Source: Bettongia penicillata ogilbyi (taxonomy: Eukaryota; Chordata; Mammalia; Diprotodontia; Potoroidae). Taken from it: a stretch of 64,000 nucleotides of DNA. The translations under genes and the position numbers were made by a program. Positions 34,184 to 46,654 of this stretch are shown here, one piece after another. The stretch is from NCBI GenBank assembly GCA_023548195.1, contig JAJHZJ010000121.1:682220-746219 (forward strand), written 5' to 3'. Numbering within the stretch: position 1 is the stretch's first letter; each line of letters begins with the position of its first letter. The notes beneath the pieces were generated by a model, which made no database searches, was not told the origin of the DNA, and was given only the letters and a program-made list of their open reading frames with translations.

Positions 34184-34337
34184 ACTGTTGTTGCTGTGTT
34201 TGTCCTTTGTTCTCAAAGAGGACCATGGCATCAAGAGGATGACTTGCCGTTGACTTTGATTTGAGTGAAGGAGGGCCAACCTTGCTTTCTTCTCCTGAGC
34301 CATCTGGGTCCAGTGGCCTGATATTCATCAGGATGAA
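34184..34337 (-). mobile_element. RTE-tailed SINE, 3' part
   Basis: 'ctgttgttgctgtgtttgtc', 'ctttgttctcaaagaggacc' and 'ccatctgggtccagtggcct' are the reverse complement of the 7388-7745 copy. Confidence 0.88.
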
Positions 34338-36837
34338 AATGGTGGTTCAAGATAGTTACCAGATGTAGAGACAGAGAGGGACACTATTATTCCTTATTTG
34401 ATGGAAGTGACTTGATTTTAGAGCCAGCCTCCATTTCAGCATAAATTGAGCAAGTATGTGTACTTCTCTGCATTTAGGTCCCTTAGGTAAGACTTTCATA
34501 ATATATTCTTCTCATTACTGGTACCTGTTTTTTCACTGCAATGAACAAGATTGCAACATATTTCTAAATCATCTGAGAACTGCCTACATTGTATTTATCA
34601 TTTCCTATATGAAAAAAATGTTCCCTTGATCTTGCCGTAGTTGATCTTCCTTTTTACATATATACACATGCTTACATGTCTACATACATACATATGCACA
34701 CACATATATTTACACACTATTATTTGACCTCATTTAACTCATAGTCTTATCTGCAATTTAACTGATATCTCCCTGCCAATGGTCTGTAATATAAATCAAA
34801 CTTTTTATTGACTTCTAAACTTGTAAATTGTAGATTATTTTTATGATGACCTAATGTTCCTCTTTGGGGGGCTTTTGATTAGAGGTTGAAAGGAATTAGA
34901 GGCCCAAGTATCCACTATAAAATTTTGCTAACTTTCTTCCAGGTAACAGGTACAAGAAAGAGGCCAGGGAACTAAAATTATTGCTTTATGTAATCATGTT
35001 CTCAAACCACCTTGGGTGGCCCACTGGCCTTCAAAGAGGCATTAAACAGCAGTTCCCTGTTCTTGAAAAGTATTTACTGACAACAGTGCTTTCAGACAGG
35101 GAAAGGCTTAAGGATTCTAATAGCTAAGAAAAAGAAGCAATTTTTAGAAAAGGGGAATAACAAAATATTCTTCATGTCTTGTAGATGCAAAATACTTTGA
35201 TGTATTCATGGATCTGTGAGTTGAGTAATAAGAGAAACTCTCTCCAGGAGTATGGATCACAAGCCATCCAGGCTGAAATTGTCCTCATGTTTTATTGAAA
35301 AATCCCACACAGGGATCTAATATAATGGGAGCCTTTCTCTTGATATTATCTGGGTCACAAGGATGCACATGGTGTATCTGTGGATTCCTTGCTTGCTACA
35401 TAATTGACTCACCTCCTTTTCCATTCATGCATCTTTTTGATATCATTTATGCCACTTTTACTGTGTAATTCTTTGTTGTGAATAAGCTGCAGCCTATTCA
35501 TACCCCACCACATACCCTCCACTGCCTCTGAGTAGCCAACAATTTTAATTCTTTGAATTCTAGTATTCCAGGAATCTCACTTGATTTGAATAATCAGAGA
35601 CTCATTGAACAAAGTTACTTGTATTGTTACCTCTTTCAAAGAATCTTGTGTAATTTTAGTGTTGAGAAACTGGGCTGTGCTGTACACCTGAGGGAAAGTA
35701 GGACAAAGGTCGCCAGGCTTCTGTGCCTTCTCTATCCAGCCTAATCACTGCTATTTGCATAGAACCGAGGAGTATGATGAGGGGAAGCCATAAGCAATTT
35801 CCTCTCCACGGTTCCCTCTCCAAACCATCATTCACAAGGTCCCACAATTGTGTTTACTTTTATTAGTCAGCCAGAGGATACACTTAGGCATTTAATGAAA
35901 GGCATTAAATGAAATAGCATAGTATAAATGCCAACAAAGACATTTAATGAAATAGCAAGGTAATAAAATAAAAACAGAACATTCTCTCTATAAAGTTGGA
36001 GGATACTCCAACATTAATAGACATAATAGACATTCTCTGTGGAAAAGAGCGGACCTTCATAAGACTAACTCATGGAGATCCTGTATTTACTTTACCACTC
36101 TGACAAAGGACACATTTAACTCACAACGAAATTCCTTTTTCATTTGAGAAAGCAGAGCCTTAGGGACATTTGCCTGTGGGGGACAGGAGGATAGGAGATT
36201 AGGGATGGTAAATACTAAGAATTTAAATAAGTAACTTCTGACCATAAGTTAGATGATAGTTGAATTGAGGTATGTAAAGAAGAAAGTATTAAAATAAAAA
36301 AAAGAGTAAAAGAGAAAAGTGAAAAAAAATAGTACAAAAAATAATTCTGAGCTTTTTTTTACCTTCTGGTAAAGTCTGATTAAGGAGACCTGAAGAAGCT
36401 TTATGACCATTTGTGTGAGAGCACTGACCGAGATGGTCTACAGCTCTTCTCTTTATGGGAGAAGTTTATTATTCAGAACATCACTAGAAGAGGAGGAACA
36501 GAAAATATCAGGGGGCACAGCACCCCTGCTGAGGACTACCGCTAAAACAGAACAGATTGTTCAAAAGACAGGATTAAAAAGCAGACTGGAGGAGAGAGGC
36601 TTACTGACCACAGCACCCCTAGTGGATTAAGTGAGGTCAGAGATAGCTGGATAGCCAAAGATCAGCTGGGACAGAGATTTGATGGACAATGTAGAGCAGG
36701 AGAGTAGCCAAGAGGCAATGCTTGCTAAGAATCGGTAGAGAGCAATAATTGACAGGGATATGACCCAGCAGAAAACATAATGACATCATCAGAAGATGGG
36801 CAACTCTGAGACATCAGAGGCAGGAGCTTAAGTATCC
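34338..36837. other. Unassigned sequence, about 2.5 kb
   Basis: Longest stretch with no confident repeat. It contains a TACA/CATA patch at 34660-34720, a cluster of short direct repeats at 35888-35960 (cattTAATGAAA units), and a 75-codon frame at 36403-36630. Nothing resembling an exon with both splice sites was found. Confidence 0.45.
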
Positions 36838-37012
36838 TAGTTATAGAGATGAGAAGGACCTTAGGAGACATATAATCCAACCTTCTTATTCTACAAATAA
36901 GGAAACTGAAGTAAAGGAAGGTTAATTAACCTACCTAGAATCATAAAGATACTAGGAAGGGACAAAGTCAGGATTTAAATCTCTCCTCCTTCTCCAAAGC
37001 CAGCCTTCCTCC
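36838..37012 (-). mobile_element. CORE-SINE, Ther/MIR-like
   Basis: 'agagatgagaaggaccttag', 'atataatccaaccttcttat' and 'aaataaggaaactgaagtaa' in reversed order. Confidence 0.75.
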
Positions 37013-37019
37013 TCTTTAT

Positions 37020-37670
37020 GTAGACTGTATTCCAACCTTCTTACTGTTCCATATGTGTGACATTCCATCTCCCAACTCTCTTCTTCAAGACTGGCTTATC
37101 TGTCCCTTATGCTTGGAATATACTCCTTCATTTTCACCTCTCAGATCCCCTAGTTTCCTGCAAGGCTTAGTATGGGCACCACTGTCCTATGTGAAACTGG
37201 GGGAACTAGTTTCTGGTTTGTCTTTTCTTCAAAATTATCTTACTTGTTTGAACATATACTGTATATATGTGCATGTTGTCTCCCCCAGGTGGAATGTAAA
37301 CTCCTTGAGTGCAGGGGTTGTTCTGCTTTTGTCTTTATTATACCCTGATCCTAGCACATGGTAGGAATGTAATAAAATTTCAGCCATGTTTGAATCTTTG
37401 TGACCCCACTTGGGGTTTTCTTGGCAGAGATACTAGAGTGGTTTGCCATTTCCTTCTCCAGCTCATTTTACAAATGAGGAAATGGAGGCAAACAGGGTGA
37501 AGTGACTTGCCCAGGGTCAAAAAGCTAGGAAATATCCAAGACCAGATTTAAACTCATCTTCCTGACTCCAGGGCAGCAATCTATCCATGGAGCCACCTCG
37601 ACTCAGTTTCATAACTGAAATGACTGAACACACAATAAATGTCTGTTGACTGATCAGTTGATTAATTGAT
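37020..37670 (+). mobile_element. L2 3' end split by a SINE
   Basis: 'gtggaatgtaaactccttga' and 'cctagcacatggtaggaatg' lead to 'taataaa' near 37375. The terminal 'aataaatgtctgttgactga' and 'ttgattaattga' appear only after the SINE at about 37635. Confidence 0.8.
37378..37605 (-). mobile_element. MAR1-like CORE-SINE inserted in the L2
   Basis: 'ttggggttttcttggcagag', 'gtggtttgccatttccttct', 'gacttgcccagggtcaaaaa' and head 'catggagccacctcgact'. Confidence 0.92.
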
Positions 37671-38624
37671 ATGCTCAGTGTTTCTTGACTCACTTCTTGG
37701 AGAAAGTATTCATGATACATGGGCGCAAGTCTTTTGAGAAGCTTACAAGCCTTTAGCATCTATAATTTCTTTATTCTGATAAATTTTTTTCTAACAAATT
37801 TATCACCCTCTTTTGCACTGAAGTCACTAAGCATTAAGAAATATGTCAGTTTAATTTAGCAGGTCAGAATTTCTCTACTTTCTTATCCCCTGTAAACACT
37901 GTTGATATATAAGCTATAGTTACACGCATGGTGATATTTTTATAGAAGCTCATCATGAGACAAGATAACCAAATGTCCTGAGAAATGGTATCTCTTGACT
38001 CTGGATACAATACAAAGCTAATGGTGCCAACCCCTTTATTTACTCATTCAGGGAGAAACCATGAGCCATATCTCTACTTAGGTATGACTTGTTTTAGTCT
38101 TCTAGTTCTATTAATGATGAGAATGCCAAATTTTATATCATTCGTTTCCTCAAATAGCATTATCACTTCACTAATAATAAGATAACACAGAACACTAATG
38201 TTCCATAGATGATTCATATGTCATGTGCACTTTCTGACCATGCCTCTCCCCCTTCTTCTTTCCACCATTCTTCTACTATCACTGCAGAATCAAAGGTTGT
38301 CGCATAAGACTGAGGAATATTTTTTTTTATTTTTCTCTTTTCATGAGTCACCATTGGCCAAAATATTCATATCCCACTGGCCATCCTAATGGTGAGAAGC
38401 CTCTCCACAATTTCTATGCTGGTCCTTAGAAAATAGACAGTATATTCCCAGGATGATATTCATAGCATTCTAGAATGGTAGAATCTGACAGATCTTATAC
38501 TTGGATAGCAAAGTCATTGAAAGACCAAAGTCACCTGCACTGAAGAAGCTCCATCTCAGTAGGACATTAGGACATTCAATGTGTGCATATTAATTATCTG
38601 TATATTTATATGCAACTCAGTTGA
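37671..38624. other. Unassigned sequence
   Basis: About 950 bases with no confident repeat or gene. Confidence 0.4.
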
Positions 38625-39420
38625 ATTCAATTCAATGATTCAACAACATTTATAATGTGCTTACTGTGTGTGCTGCCCACAAATGGGACTATGATTGGGG
38701 TGTGGGCAGACATAGAAAGATTTGTTACCTTCATGGAGCAGGTTCTCTAGTGGGAAGATGAGACACAAACACAGACTATAATATTACCATGATCTAATAA
38801 AGTATGATATGATTGTGTTCAGTAAGTGCAAAATAAAATGTTATGTGAGCCAAGAAAGGAGTTAATGACTCAAAGAAGGCTTCATGGAGCAGTAGTTGAG
38901 TTAGAATTTAATTGATAGGAATTCAATAGACAAAGTGATTTGGAAAGGGAATGGAATCTGCCCAGGGAAGAGACTGAGCAAACGTGCAAATGAACGAGGT
39001 CAGAGTGGTTAAAGCAATATACCAAAGACAGGAAGTAGCCTGATTTTTTTTCAGATCGTAGAGTTTGTGGAAAAGTATAATATGCAATAAGCCTGGTGAG
39101 GTATAAGGGGGCCAGATTGGAAGAGCTTGAATGTTGGGGCAAAGAGATTGAACTTGACCTAGTAGGCAATAGGAAACTGGTGGCTTAATCAAGTCTATAC
39201 TTAAAAAGAGAAACATAACGAGCTGTATGAAGGATGACAAGTTGGAAGAAGAGATAGAGTTAGGACAAAGGGGGAGAAAAAAACCTTCCTAAGTATGTCT
39301 ACCAAGATAGATACCACGGAGAGTGAGAGAATGTAAAAAAAAAGAAAAATGGCAGTGAAAGCACCTAGAAATTCATAATAGACAAAATCCAAAAGAGTCA
39401 GAATTAAAATCCGTGGCTTT
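38625..39420 (-). mobile_element. L2/CR1-type LINE 3' region
   Basis: The reversed terminus is visible ('caacaacatttataatgtgc', 'ttcatggagcaggttctcta') followed by 'ggcttcatggagcagtagtt', 'agagattgaacttgacctag' and similar blocks that also follow the L2 end at 2952-3500. Confidence 0.6.
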
Positions 39421-40314
39421 AAATTTCATTATTCAAATACACCAAGTAACATCAAAGGAGAAGAAATAAGCATCTTAATACAGGTAGGCAAATCTGACTT
39501 CACATATACTACTATGACTTGGTGGGATAGGCCCAGGGATGTGCTAGAACCAGCTTTAACTGGCTCAAGAGAGCTGATTGTTCAATTTTCAGTGTGTGTA
39601 TAATTACACCTCAGAAATTGACTCAGGCTTGATTTATTGTTTTGTTGACTTCTAAACTTAAGAAATGATGGAGGAAATGTTAAGAATGTGGACTAAACCT
39701 AAAAGTGTGTTGTGTATAATTTGTTGTTGTCTGAGAGCTGCTTGTTAAACATTTACCAGCATACTCTGGGTAAATCCATTTCAGGAACATGGCTCTGAAT
39801 GGGCATACTTAATTCAAGAGACAGGACACATAAATATTGGGGATGGGGGGTTCATGATATATTAAGAAAGTGTGTACATGTGAGAAAATTCAGGACACAG
39901 ATGAGAGAATCATGGTACAGAACATTTGGATGAAATGGAGGGGCAAACAGAAGTGATGCTGTCATAGAATACTGTAATTCATCTGGACAGAAAGAGAAAA
40001 CAAATGAGTTCAAGAAATAGCACAGAAATGACAAAGAGGCATGATATATTTGTGATGAGTTTCATTTATCCAGACATCTGCTAGAACCATCTCTCTACCT
40101 AAAAGAAGATGGCTAAGTTGGGGTGGGGAAGGAAAACAGTGTAATCTTAACTTATCCATGCTGGCTTGTCCTATGTTACTCACTCTTTCCCAACAAAAAT
40201 GTTAAGAAAGGGAGGGGAAGAGGGAAGATCATTATTCACCAGTCACTGTCCTAGAGCTCAGAGCTCATCTATTGAAGGACATCTACGGTAGGATGAGGGA
40301 AGGGGGATAGGGTC
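39421..40314. other. Unassigned sequence
   Basis: No confident repeat or gene. Slightly GA-rich. Confidence 0.4.
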
Positions 40315-40319
40315 AGTGT

Positions 40320-40350
<31 letters not shown>

Positions 40351-40500
40351 CATGTGTAGGGGTGTGTGTGTTTGTATGTGTATGTGTGTGTATGTGTGTG
40401 TGTGTGCATGTGTAGAGGTGTGTGTTGGCATGTGTATGTGTGTGTATGCGTGTGTTTGTGTGTGTATGTGTGCATGTATGTGTGTATGCGCACATGTGCA
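40315..40500. repeat. (TG)n microsatellite with variants
   Basis: About 185 bases of TG dinucleotides with interspersed TATG, CATG, TAGAGG and TTTG units. The His/Thr-rich and Cys/Val-rich frames on both strands are artefacts. Confidence 0.97.
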
Positions 40501-40764
40501 CTTGGCAGGGGTGATTTTGCCTTCTGAGCTGCTACTGGTACCTGAAATTATCTGTCTTGAGGGACTCATGTCTGGGGAAGTTATACATGAATCCAGGGAA
40601 ATGTTGAACAGAATCAGAGCCACCTTCTCTTGGAGAATTTTACTAATTCTCATTCTTCATTCTTCTTTTTCCAGATTCCATACAGGCTACTTTGCTCCTG
40701 TTTGCACTGATCACTGAAGTTTTCAAGACTCGAGTTCATTTTGCATTCATTTTAATTTGTTGTT
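40501..40764. other. Unassigned sequence
   Basis: No feature recognised. Confidence 0.35.
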
Positions 40765-41010
40765 CGGTTGTTTCAGTCGTGCCCTACTCCTCATAACCTC
40801 ATTTTGAGGGTTTTCTTGGAAAAGACTCTCACATAGTTTACCATTTCTTTCTTCAGTTCATTTGAGTCTTTATGAGGAAACTGAAACAAATAGGATTAAG
40901 TGACTTGTCTAGGGTCACATAGCTACAAAGTGTCTGAGGTGCAATTTGAACTCAGGAAGATGAGTCTTCCTGATTCCAGGCGAGGCACTCTATCCATTGC
41001 TGCCCAATGC
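40765..41010 (-). mobile_element. MAR1-like CORE-SINE
   Basis: 'cggttgtttcagtcgtgccc', 'tgagggttttcttggaaaag', 'tgtctagggtcacatagcta' and head 'ctctatccattgctgccca'. More diverged than its neighbours. Confidence 0.88.
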
Positions 41011-41825
41011 TGAGTTAGATCTAGACTGGTAGATTTTTGAAATTTGGGAAAGACTTGACCTCCCGTGGATTTAAAAAAAAAAATCTCTTTATCTGAGTTA
41101 CTATGGGGTTACTTACAGTCTCAAAGAGAGGGATGTTTTCTGTCTTCACCTCAATATGAAGAGCCATCAAATTATTTCAGACCTATAGCTGCCTGTAATT
41201 AGGTATGTCTCTGAACACTCTGCTGAAACTGCTTTCTCAAAGGTCACTAGGGATCTGTTAATCACTAAATCCAGTGGTGTTTTCACATGTCCTATTCTTT
41301 TTGACCTTTCTGAGGTGTTTATTTTGTGGGTGTTGTCATTTTACCTTTCTATTTTTATTTGTTTGCCCAGAAACAATGCTTGCCTTACAGAAGACCTGAC
41401 TTGTCTCTTAAGGTGTTGAGACTTATTCTTAAGATATCTAGCGGATAAGATGTTGCTGTTCAGTCATTTTCAGTACAATTATCCCTTCCACATCATGACT
41501 TTCCCCATCACAGTTTCTATTTATAGGTTTGCTTAAGAAATTAAATGGGAATTTTGGGGAAGTTTTGTGGAAGCCACAGACAACATGTAAAGGCTGAGTT
41601 GGCACAGAAAAAGTTTAGAAACTCAGACATGAATAAAATATATGCATAGTATTGTCTAGTATCAACATATTTTATCTTTTAATATCACTAATAATTCAGA
41701 TTTCTTCTCTGGTACAAAGGGAGAATCAAAATATTTTACACGGATTTTCCAGATTGTGGAGGTTGAGGGAGAAGGGCAGGAAGGAGGGCACTGTGCCCCA
41801 TGATGTGGAAGAGATAACTGTGGTT
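41011..41825. other. Unassigned sequence
   Basis: 41200-41380 (ctcaaaggtcactagggatc, ttgacctttctgaggtgttt) has L2-ORF-like wording in the plus direction, but not enough to call. Confidence 0.4.
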
Positions 41826-42055
41826 TCTGACTCTGTGATCCCATCTGGAGTTTACTTGGCAAAGATACTGGAGTGGTTTGCTATTTCCTTCTCTAGCACA
41901 CTTTACAGATGAGGAAACCAAGGCATGCATGGTTAAATGACTTGCCCAGGGCCACATAGCTAGTAAGCATCTGATGCCAGATTTGAACTCAGGAAAATGA
42001 TGCTTCCTTATGCCAGGTTCAGTATTCTATCCATTATGCCATTTAGCTGCTCAAA
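41826..42055 (-). mobile_element. MAR1-like CORE-SINE
   Basis: 'ctctgtgatcccatctggag', 'ttacttggcaaagatactgg', 'tgcccagggccacatagcta' and head 'ttatgccatttagctgctc'. Confidence 0.92.
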
Positions 42056-42789
42056 TGGTTATTAGAAATAGCCAAATGTTACTTTTATATTTAATAATTT
42101 GATAGCATTAGTTCACTTCCAAAATTTTGATAAAGTATCACATTAATATATAATGGGAGTATGGGTAGGGTAAATTACTCAGAAGTCCAAGAGATCAGAG
42201 CTCTACCACTCTAATATCACTAAAAACACACATATATACACATGTATAATTTTACGTGTTTATATACATATATACACAATATACACATATGTATGTATAT
42301 TATATGCATGTATATTTACAGATGTCATAACAGACAAGTGAAAGGCTAACCACTCTCCCATTTTAAAACTTCCCATTACAGTATTCCAAAATTACAAATA
42401 TATTTAAAATCTGTTTTAGTTAAATCTTACTATAAAAAGGATACTGGGACACAGAAGTATCTTCTCCAGGGCAAAGATGATGTCAAGTCTAATAAGTTTT
42501 CTAAGATTGCACAGTGAAAGTTTCCAATGCACTAGCAAAGTTAAAAACAAAAACTTGCTTTTCTTAAAGGCAGCATTTAAATAAGCATAGAGAAAATGAA
42601 ATAAACCCATCAGTGTTCAATATGAAGGCTGTTCATTACATAATTAAAAATCTGCTAAATCCAATCACAGCATCCCTTGCTTTTTACAGTGATCCTTCTA
42701 AATTATCAAAAAAAATCCCCTCCTTCTTACCACAAAAAGGAGATCAAGAGCACATCAGTGACTAATGACCTTTATCAAAAAACAGCTTG
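42056..42789. other. Unassigned sequence with a TATA/CACA patch
   Basis: 42230-42322 is a tatatacacatatgtatg-type simple-sequence cluster. The rest has no recognised feature. Confidence 0.45.
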
Positions 42790-43028
42790 TCATCCACTCA
42801 TGTCCAACTCTCCATGCCCCATTTGGGGTTTTCTTGGGAAAGATATTGGAATAGTTTGCCATTTCCTTCTCCAGCTCTTTTTACAGATGAAGAAACTGAA
42901 GCAAACAGGCTTAAGTGACTTGCCCAGGCTCACACAGCTAGTAAGTGCCTGAGGTCAGATTTGAACTCAGGGAGATGTGTCTTCTAGACTCTAGACCCCA
43001 AATTCTATCCACTGTGCCACCTAGCAGC
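42790..43028 (-). mobile_element. MAR1-like CORE-SINE
   Basis: 'ttggggttttcttgggaaag', 'agtttgccatttccttctcc', 'gcccaggctcacacagctag' and head 'ctgtgccacctagcagcc'. A plausible imperfect duplication is AATGACCTTTAT on the left and AATGACACCTAT on the right. Confidence 0.93.
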
Positions 43029-43139
43029 CAATGACACCTATACTTGTTATCACAGAGAGATAGGAATATGGAAAAAGACCTGTGATTTTATTGGTTTAAA
43101 GAATTTCTAGGGGAGGGGAGTCTCTCTAACCACAGATTG
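43029..43139. other. Unassigned spacer
   Basis: No feature recognised. Confidence 0.3.
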
Positions 43140-43290
43140 GCATCTTCTCAATAAATTATAGTCTTAGAATGTCACCTAGAATGCTGAGAGGTGATTCACC
43201 AGATTCACATTGCTAGCATACTTCAGGGGCAGTATTTTGAACCCAGATCTTTGTGACTCTCTATCCACTATTACTATATTGTCTCTCAAA
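43140..43290 (-). mobile_element. Degraded reversed SINE
   Basis: 'atagtcttagaatgtcacct' and 'tttgaacccagatctttgtg' suggest a Ther/MIR-like SINE. Confidence 0.5.
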
Positions 43291-43429
43291 AATATTTTCA
43301 TACATATATAAATTTTTAATGAGATGATGAAGATGAAGATATCTGAGGTGAACTGTAGGTTTTTACAACCTATATTCTACAGTATATTACATTTTTATTA
43401 TAAAAAAATTTACTGAAAAATGTAGAGAA

Positions 43430-43665
43430 TAATAATAGCAGCTAATATTTACAGAGATTCAAAGTTTGCCAAATTCTTTTTACATGTCATCTCATCTGAT
43501 CCTCATAATAACCATGTTATTACTGTCCCCATTTTACAGATAAGGAAACCAAGGCAAACAGAGTTTAAGTGACTTGTCCAGGGTCACACAACCAGTAAGA
43601 ATCTGAGACTGGATTTAAACTCAGGTCATTTTTATTCCAAGTCAAAGCCCTCTAGACACTTACAC
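43430..43665 (-). mobile_element. MIR-type SINE
   Basis: 'catctcatctgatcctcata', 'tactgtccccattttacaga', 'taaggaaaccaaggcaaaca' and 'gtccagggtcacacaaccag'. Confidence 0.85.
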
Positions 43666-44045
43666 ACCTAGAGAACACAAGATCCCACTGTGTTCATTGC
43701 TTGACCATCACTTGACTGAGAAGAACAAAATACCTCCATCATCCTTCTTCTGCCATAAATAAATCAAAATTATCTCAAGTTCCTTTGAATGACATTTGTT
43801 TAATTACCCTTGAATTATGAATATCAAGCTGGCTAGTGAGATAATGTCTCTGTGGCTAGAAAAAGGGCCTTTTCTTGAGGTTGAATGACATCTTTTCTCA
43901 CTTGGCTCATTAGAATCCCTTGAGAATATTCAGCCCCACATTTTTCATGTCTTTGGTAACTTCAAGATGTTGATGGTGTAGATGACAAACTTTATCAAAG
44001 GCTATGCTAAAATCCAAATATGCTATTCCTATGGCTTTCTCCTTT

Positions 44046-44299
44046 GTGTTGTTCAGGTGTTTCAGTTGTGTCAAAGTCTTTGTGACCCCATTTGGGTGGT
44101 GCTGTTTTTTGGCAAAGATACTGGAGTGGTTTGCCTCTTCCTTCTCCAGTTCATTTTATAGAAGAGGAAACTAAGGCAAATCGGATTTAGTGATTTGCCC
44201 AGGGTCACACAGCTAGTGTTTAAGATAAGATTTTTGAACTCAGGTCTTCCTGACTCCAGGCCTGGTCTTCTATCCATTGTGCCACCTATCTGTCTCATA
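44046..44299 (-). mobile_element. MAR1-like CORE-SINE with perfect 9-bp target duplication
   Basis: Reverse-complement copy from 'gtgttgttcaggtgtttcag' through 'gtggtttgcctcttccttct' to the head 'ccattgtgccacctatctgt'. TTCTCCTTT lies at 44037-44045 and 44300-44308. Confidence 0.93.
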
Positions 44300-44489
44300 T
44301 TCTCCTTTACTGTAAGTCTAATAACCCTGTCAAAAGGAAAAAGAAAACGAGCTAAGTATGAAATAACAGTTTTTGTAGTCATCTTGGCTCTTAGTTATTG
44401 CATTGTCTTTCCAAATTATCATATTCTTCTTTTAAAATGTTTTAGAACATTGTCAGAAAGAGAAATCAAGCTAAATATATTATAATTTG

Positions 44490-46195
44490 AAGAAAATACA
44501 TTATTTTTTAAAAATTTAATTAATTTATTTGTTTTCAGTTTTCAACAATCACTTTCATAAATTTTAAATTTTCTCCCCCTTCCTCCCTTCTCCCTCCCTG
44601 AGACAGTATGCAATCTTATATGGGTTCTACACATACATTCTTATTAAACACATTTTTACATTAGTCACGTTGCATAGAAGAATTAAAACGAATGAGAGAA
44701 ACCATGAGAAAAACTAAACCAAACCAAAACATAACAAAAGAGAAAAAAGTCTGCTCATTCTGCATTCCGATTCCATAGTTCTCTCTCTGAATGAGGATGG
44801 CACTTTGTCTCAAGAGGCCTTTAGGGATGTTTTAGGTCCTTGAATTGCTGTGAAAGGCTAAGTCTATCAGAACAGTCCTTGCACACTGTGACTGTTAGTG
44901 CATATAAAGTTCTCCTGGCTCTGCTCATTTCAGTCAGTTCATATAAGTCTTTTCAGGTTTTTCTGAAATCCAACATTATTTCTTATAGTATTCCATTCCG
45001 TTCATATACCACAACTTGTTCAGTCATTCCCCAATTGATGGGCATCCCTTTGATTTCCAGTTTTTGGCCACTACAAAAAGAGCTGCTATAAATATCTTTG
45101 TACATTTTTATGATCTCTTTGGGATACAGCCCTAGAGGCAATATTGCTGGGTCAAAGGGTATGCATATTTTTGTAGCCCTTTGGGCATAGTTCCAAATTA
45201 CTCTCCAGAGTAGTTGGATAAGCTCACAGCTCCACCAACAATGAATTGGTGTTCCAACTCTCCCACATCTTCCTCAATATTTATCATCTTCCTGTTTTGT
45301 CATGTTAGTCAATCTGATAGGTGTGATGTGGTACTTCAAAGTTGTTTTGATTTGTATCTCTCTAATCAATAGTGATGTAGAGCATTTTTTCATATGACTA
45401 TGGATAGCTTTAATTTCTTCCTCTGAAAACTGCCTGTTCATATCCTTTGACCATTTATCAGTTGGGGAATGACTTGTATTCTTGTAAATTTGACTTAATT
45501 ACCTATATATTTTAGAAATGAGGCCTTTAATATAGACACTAGTTGTAAAATTTCTTTCCCAGTTTTCTACTTCCCTCCTAATCTTGCATTGACTTTGTGC
45601 AAAAACTTTTCAATTTAATGTAATCAAAATTATTCATTTGGACTTCATAATGTTTTCTATCTCTTGTTTGGTCATAAATTTCTCCATTTTAAATCTGAAA
45701 AACACACTATCCCTTGTTCCCCTAATTTTTTTTTTTATTATATCAGCCTTTATACCTAGATTGTGTACCCATTTGGACTTTAGTATTGTCAGCCATTGGT
45801 CTATGCCCAGTTTCAGCCATACTATTTTCCAATTTTCCCAGGAGTTTTTGTCAAACAGTAAGTTCTTTTCCCAGAAACTGGATTCCTTAGGTGTTTATCA
45901 AACAGTAGACTGCTATATTCATTGACTACTGTGTCTTGAGTACCTAACCTATTCCACTGGTCTACCCCTCTATCTCTTAGCGCATACCAAGCAGTTTTGA
46001 TGATTGCTGCTTCATAATACAATTTGAGATCTAGTATTGCTAAGCCACCTTTCCTAACATTTCTTTTCATTCATTCCCTTGATATTCTGGACCTTTTGTT
46101 CCTCCAGATGAATTTTCATATTATTTTTTCTAGCTCTATAAAATAATTTTCTGGTTGTTTAATTGGTATGGCACTGAATAAATAAATTAATCACT
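44490..46195 (-). mobile_element. L1, 5'-truncated, about 1.7 kb
   Basis: On the plus strand the 3' UTR comes first ('caacaatcactttcataaat'), then ORF2 C-terminal sequence ('ccccaattgatgggcatccc', 'gaggcaatattgctgggtca'). The minus-strand frame 45822-46070 reads KGGLAILDLKLYYEAAIIK, then WYALRDRGVDQWNRLG, a typical L1 ORF2 segment. Stops and frameshifts are present. The flanks TTATTTTTTAAAAA and TTATTCTTTTTTTAAAAA may be a duplication but are low-complexity. Confidence 0.92.
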
Positions 46196-46480
46196 TTATT
46201 CTTTTTTTAAAAAAAATTAGGACATTTACTCATTTTTAGTTATGGGACCCCTTCTGCATTCTCCTTGATTTTTCAGAGATATCAAACAGTGATTCAAAAA
46301 TCATATCCATTATTTTTTCAGTAATCAGAAGTATAGTTCACCTACATCTGACCTGAATCCTTTTTATCATCTCATATATATTTATTTCAATTCCTTGTTA
46401 TTCATTTTTGTTCTTTTCTTCCTCTTCAAAATATTATTCTACTTGATTAAAAAAAAAGACACAAAGTAAATTAAGCATCT

Positions 46481-46654
46481 TTGTTTCCTTTTCATTCAGC
46501 CACAACCCAAGCCTTCTTCTTGCCATTTACCCTAACGTTACACCTTCTGCTCCCTTCTCCTCCCATCTTCTCTTCTCTCTCCACATGGAATATCATAGTA
46601 CCTGAGGGTACTGTGTCTTGTAGCTTAGTGGCTAGATTTCTTTCTTAAAGACCG
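46481..46654. other. Unassigned spacer
   Basis: No feature recognised. Confidence 0.3.

Larger units (their letters stand above)
43885..46480. mobile_element. Ancient CR1/L3-like LINE remnant, part 1, with nested insertions
   Basis: Host segments at 43885-44045, 44300-44488 and 46196-46480 ('ttcatgtctttggtaacttc', 'ctaataaccctgtcaaaagg', 'tcagaaagagaaatcaagct', 'tagttcacctacatctgacc') follow the order of an old amniote CR1-like repeat as I remember it. A MAR1-like SINE and an L1 lie within. Strand and exact family are uncertain. Confidence 0.45.

Noticed and set aside
40258..40717. His/Thr-rich and Cys/Val-rich frames
   Set aside because: Products of the (TG)n microsatellite.
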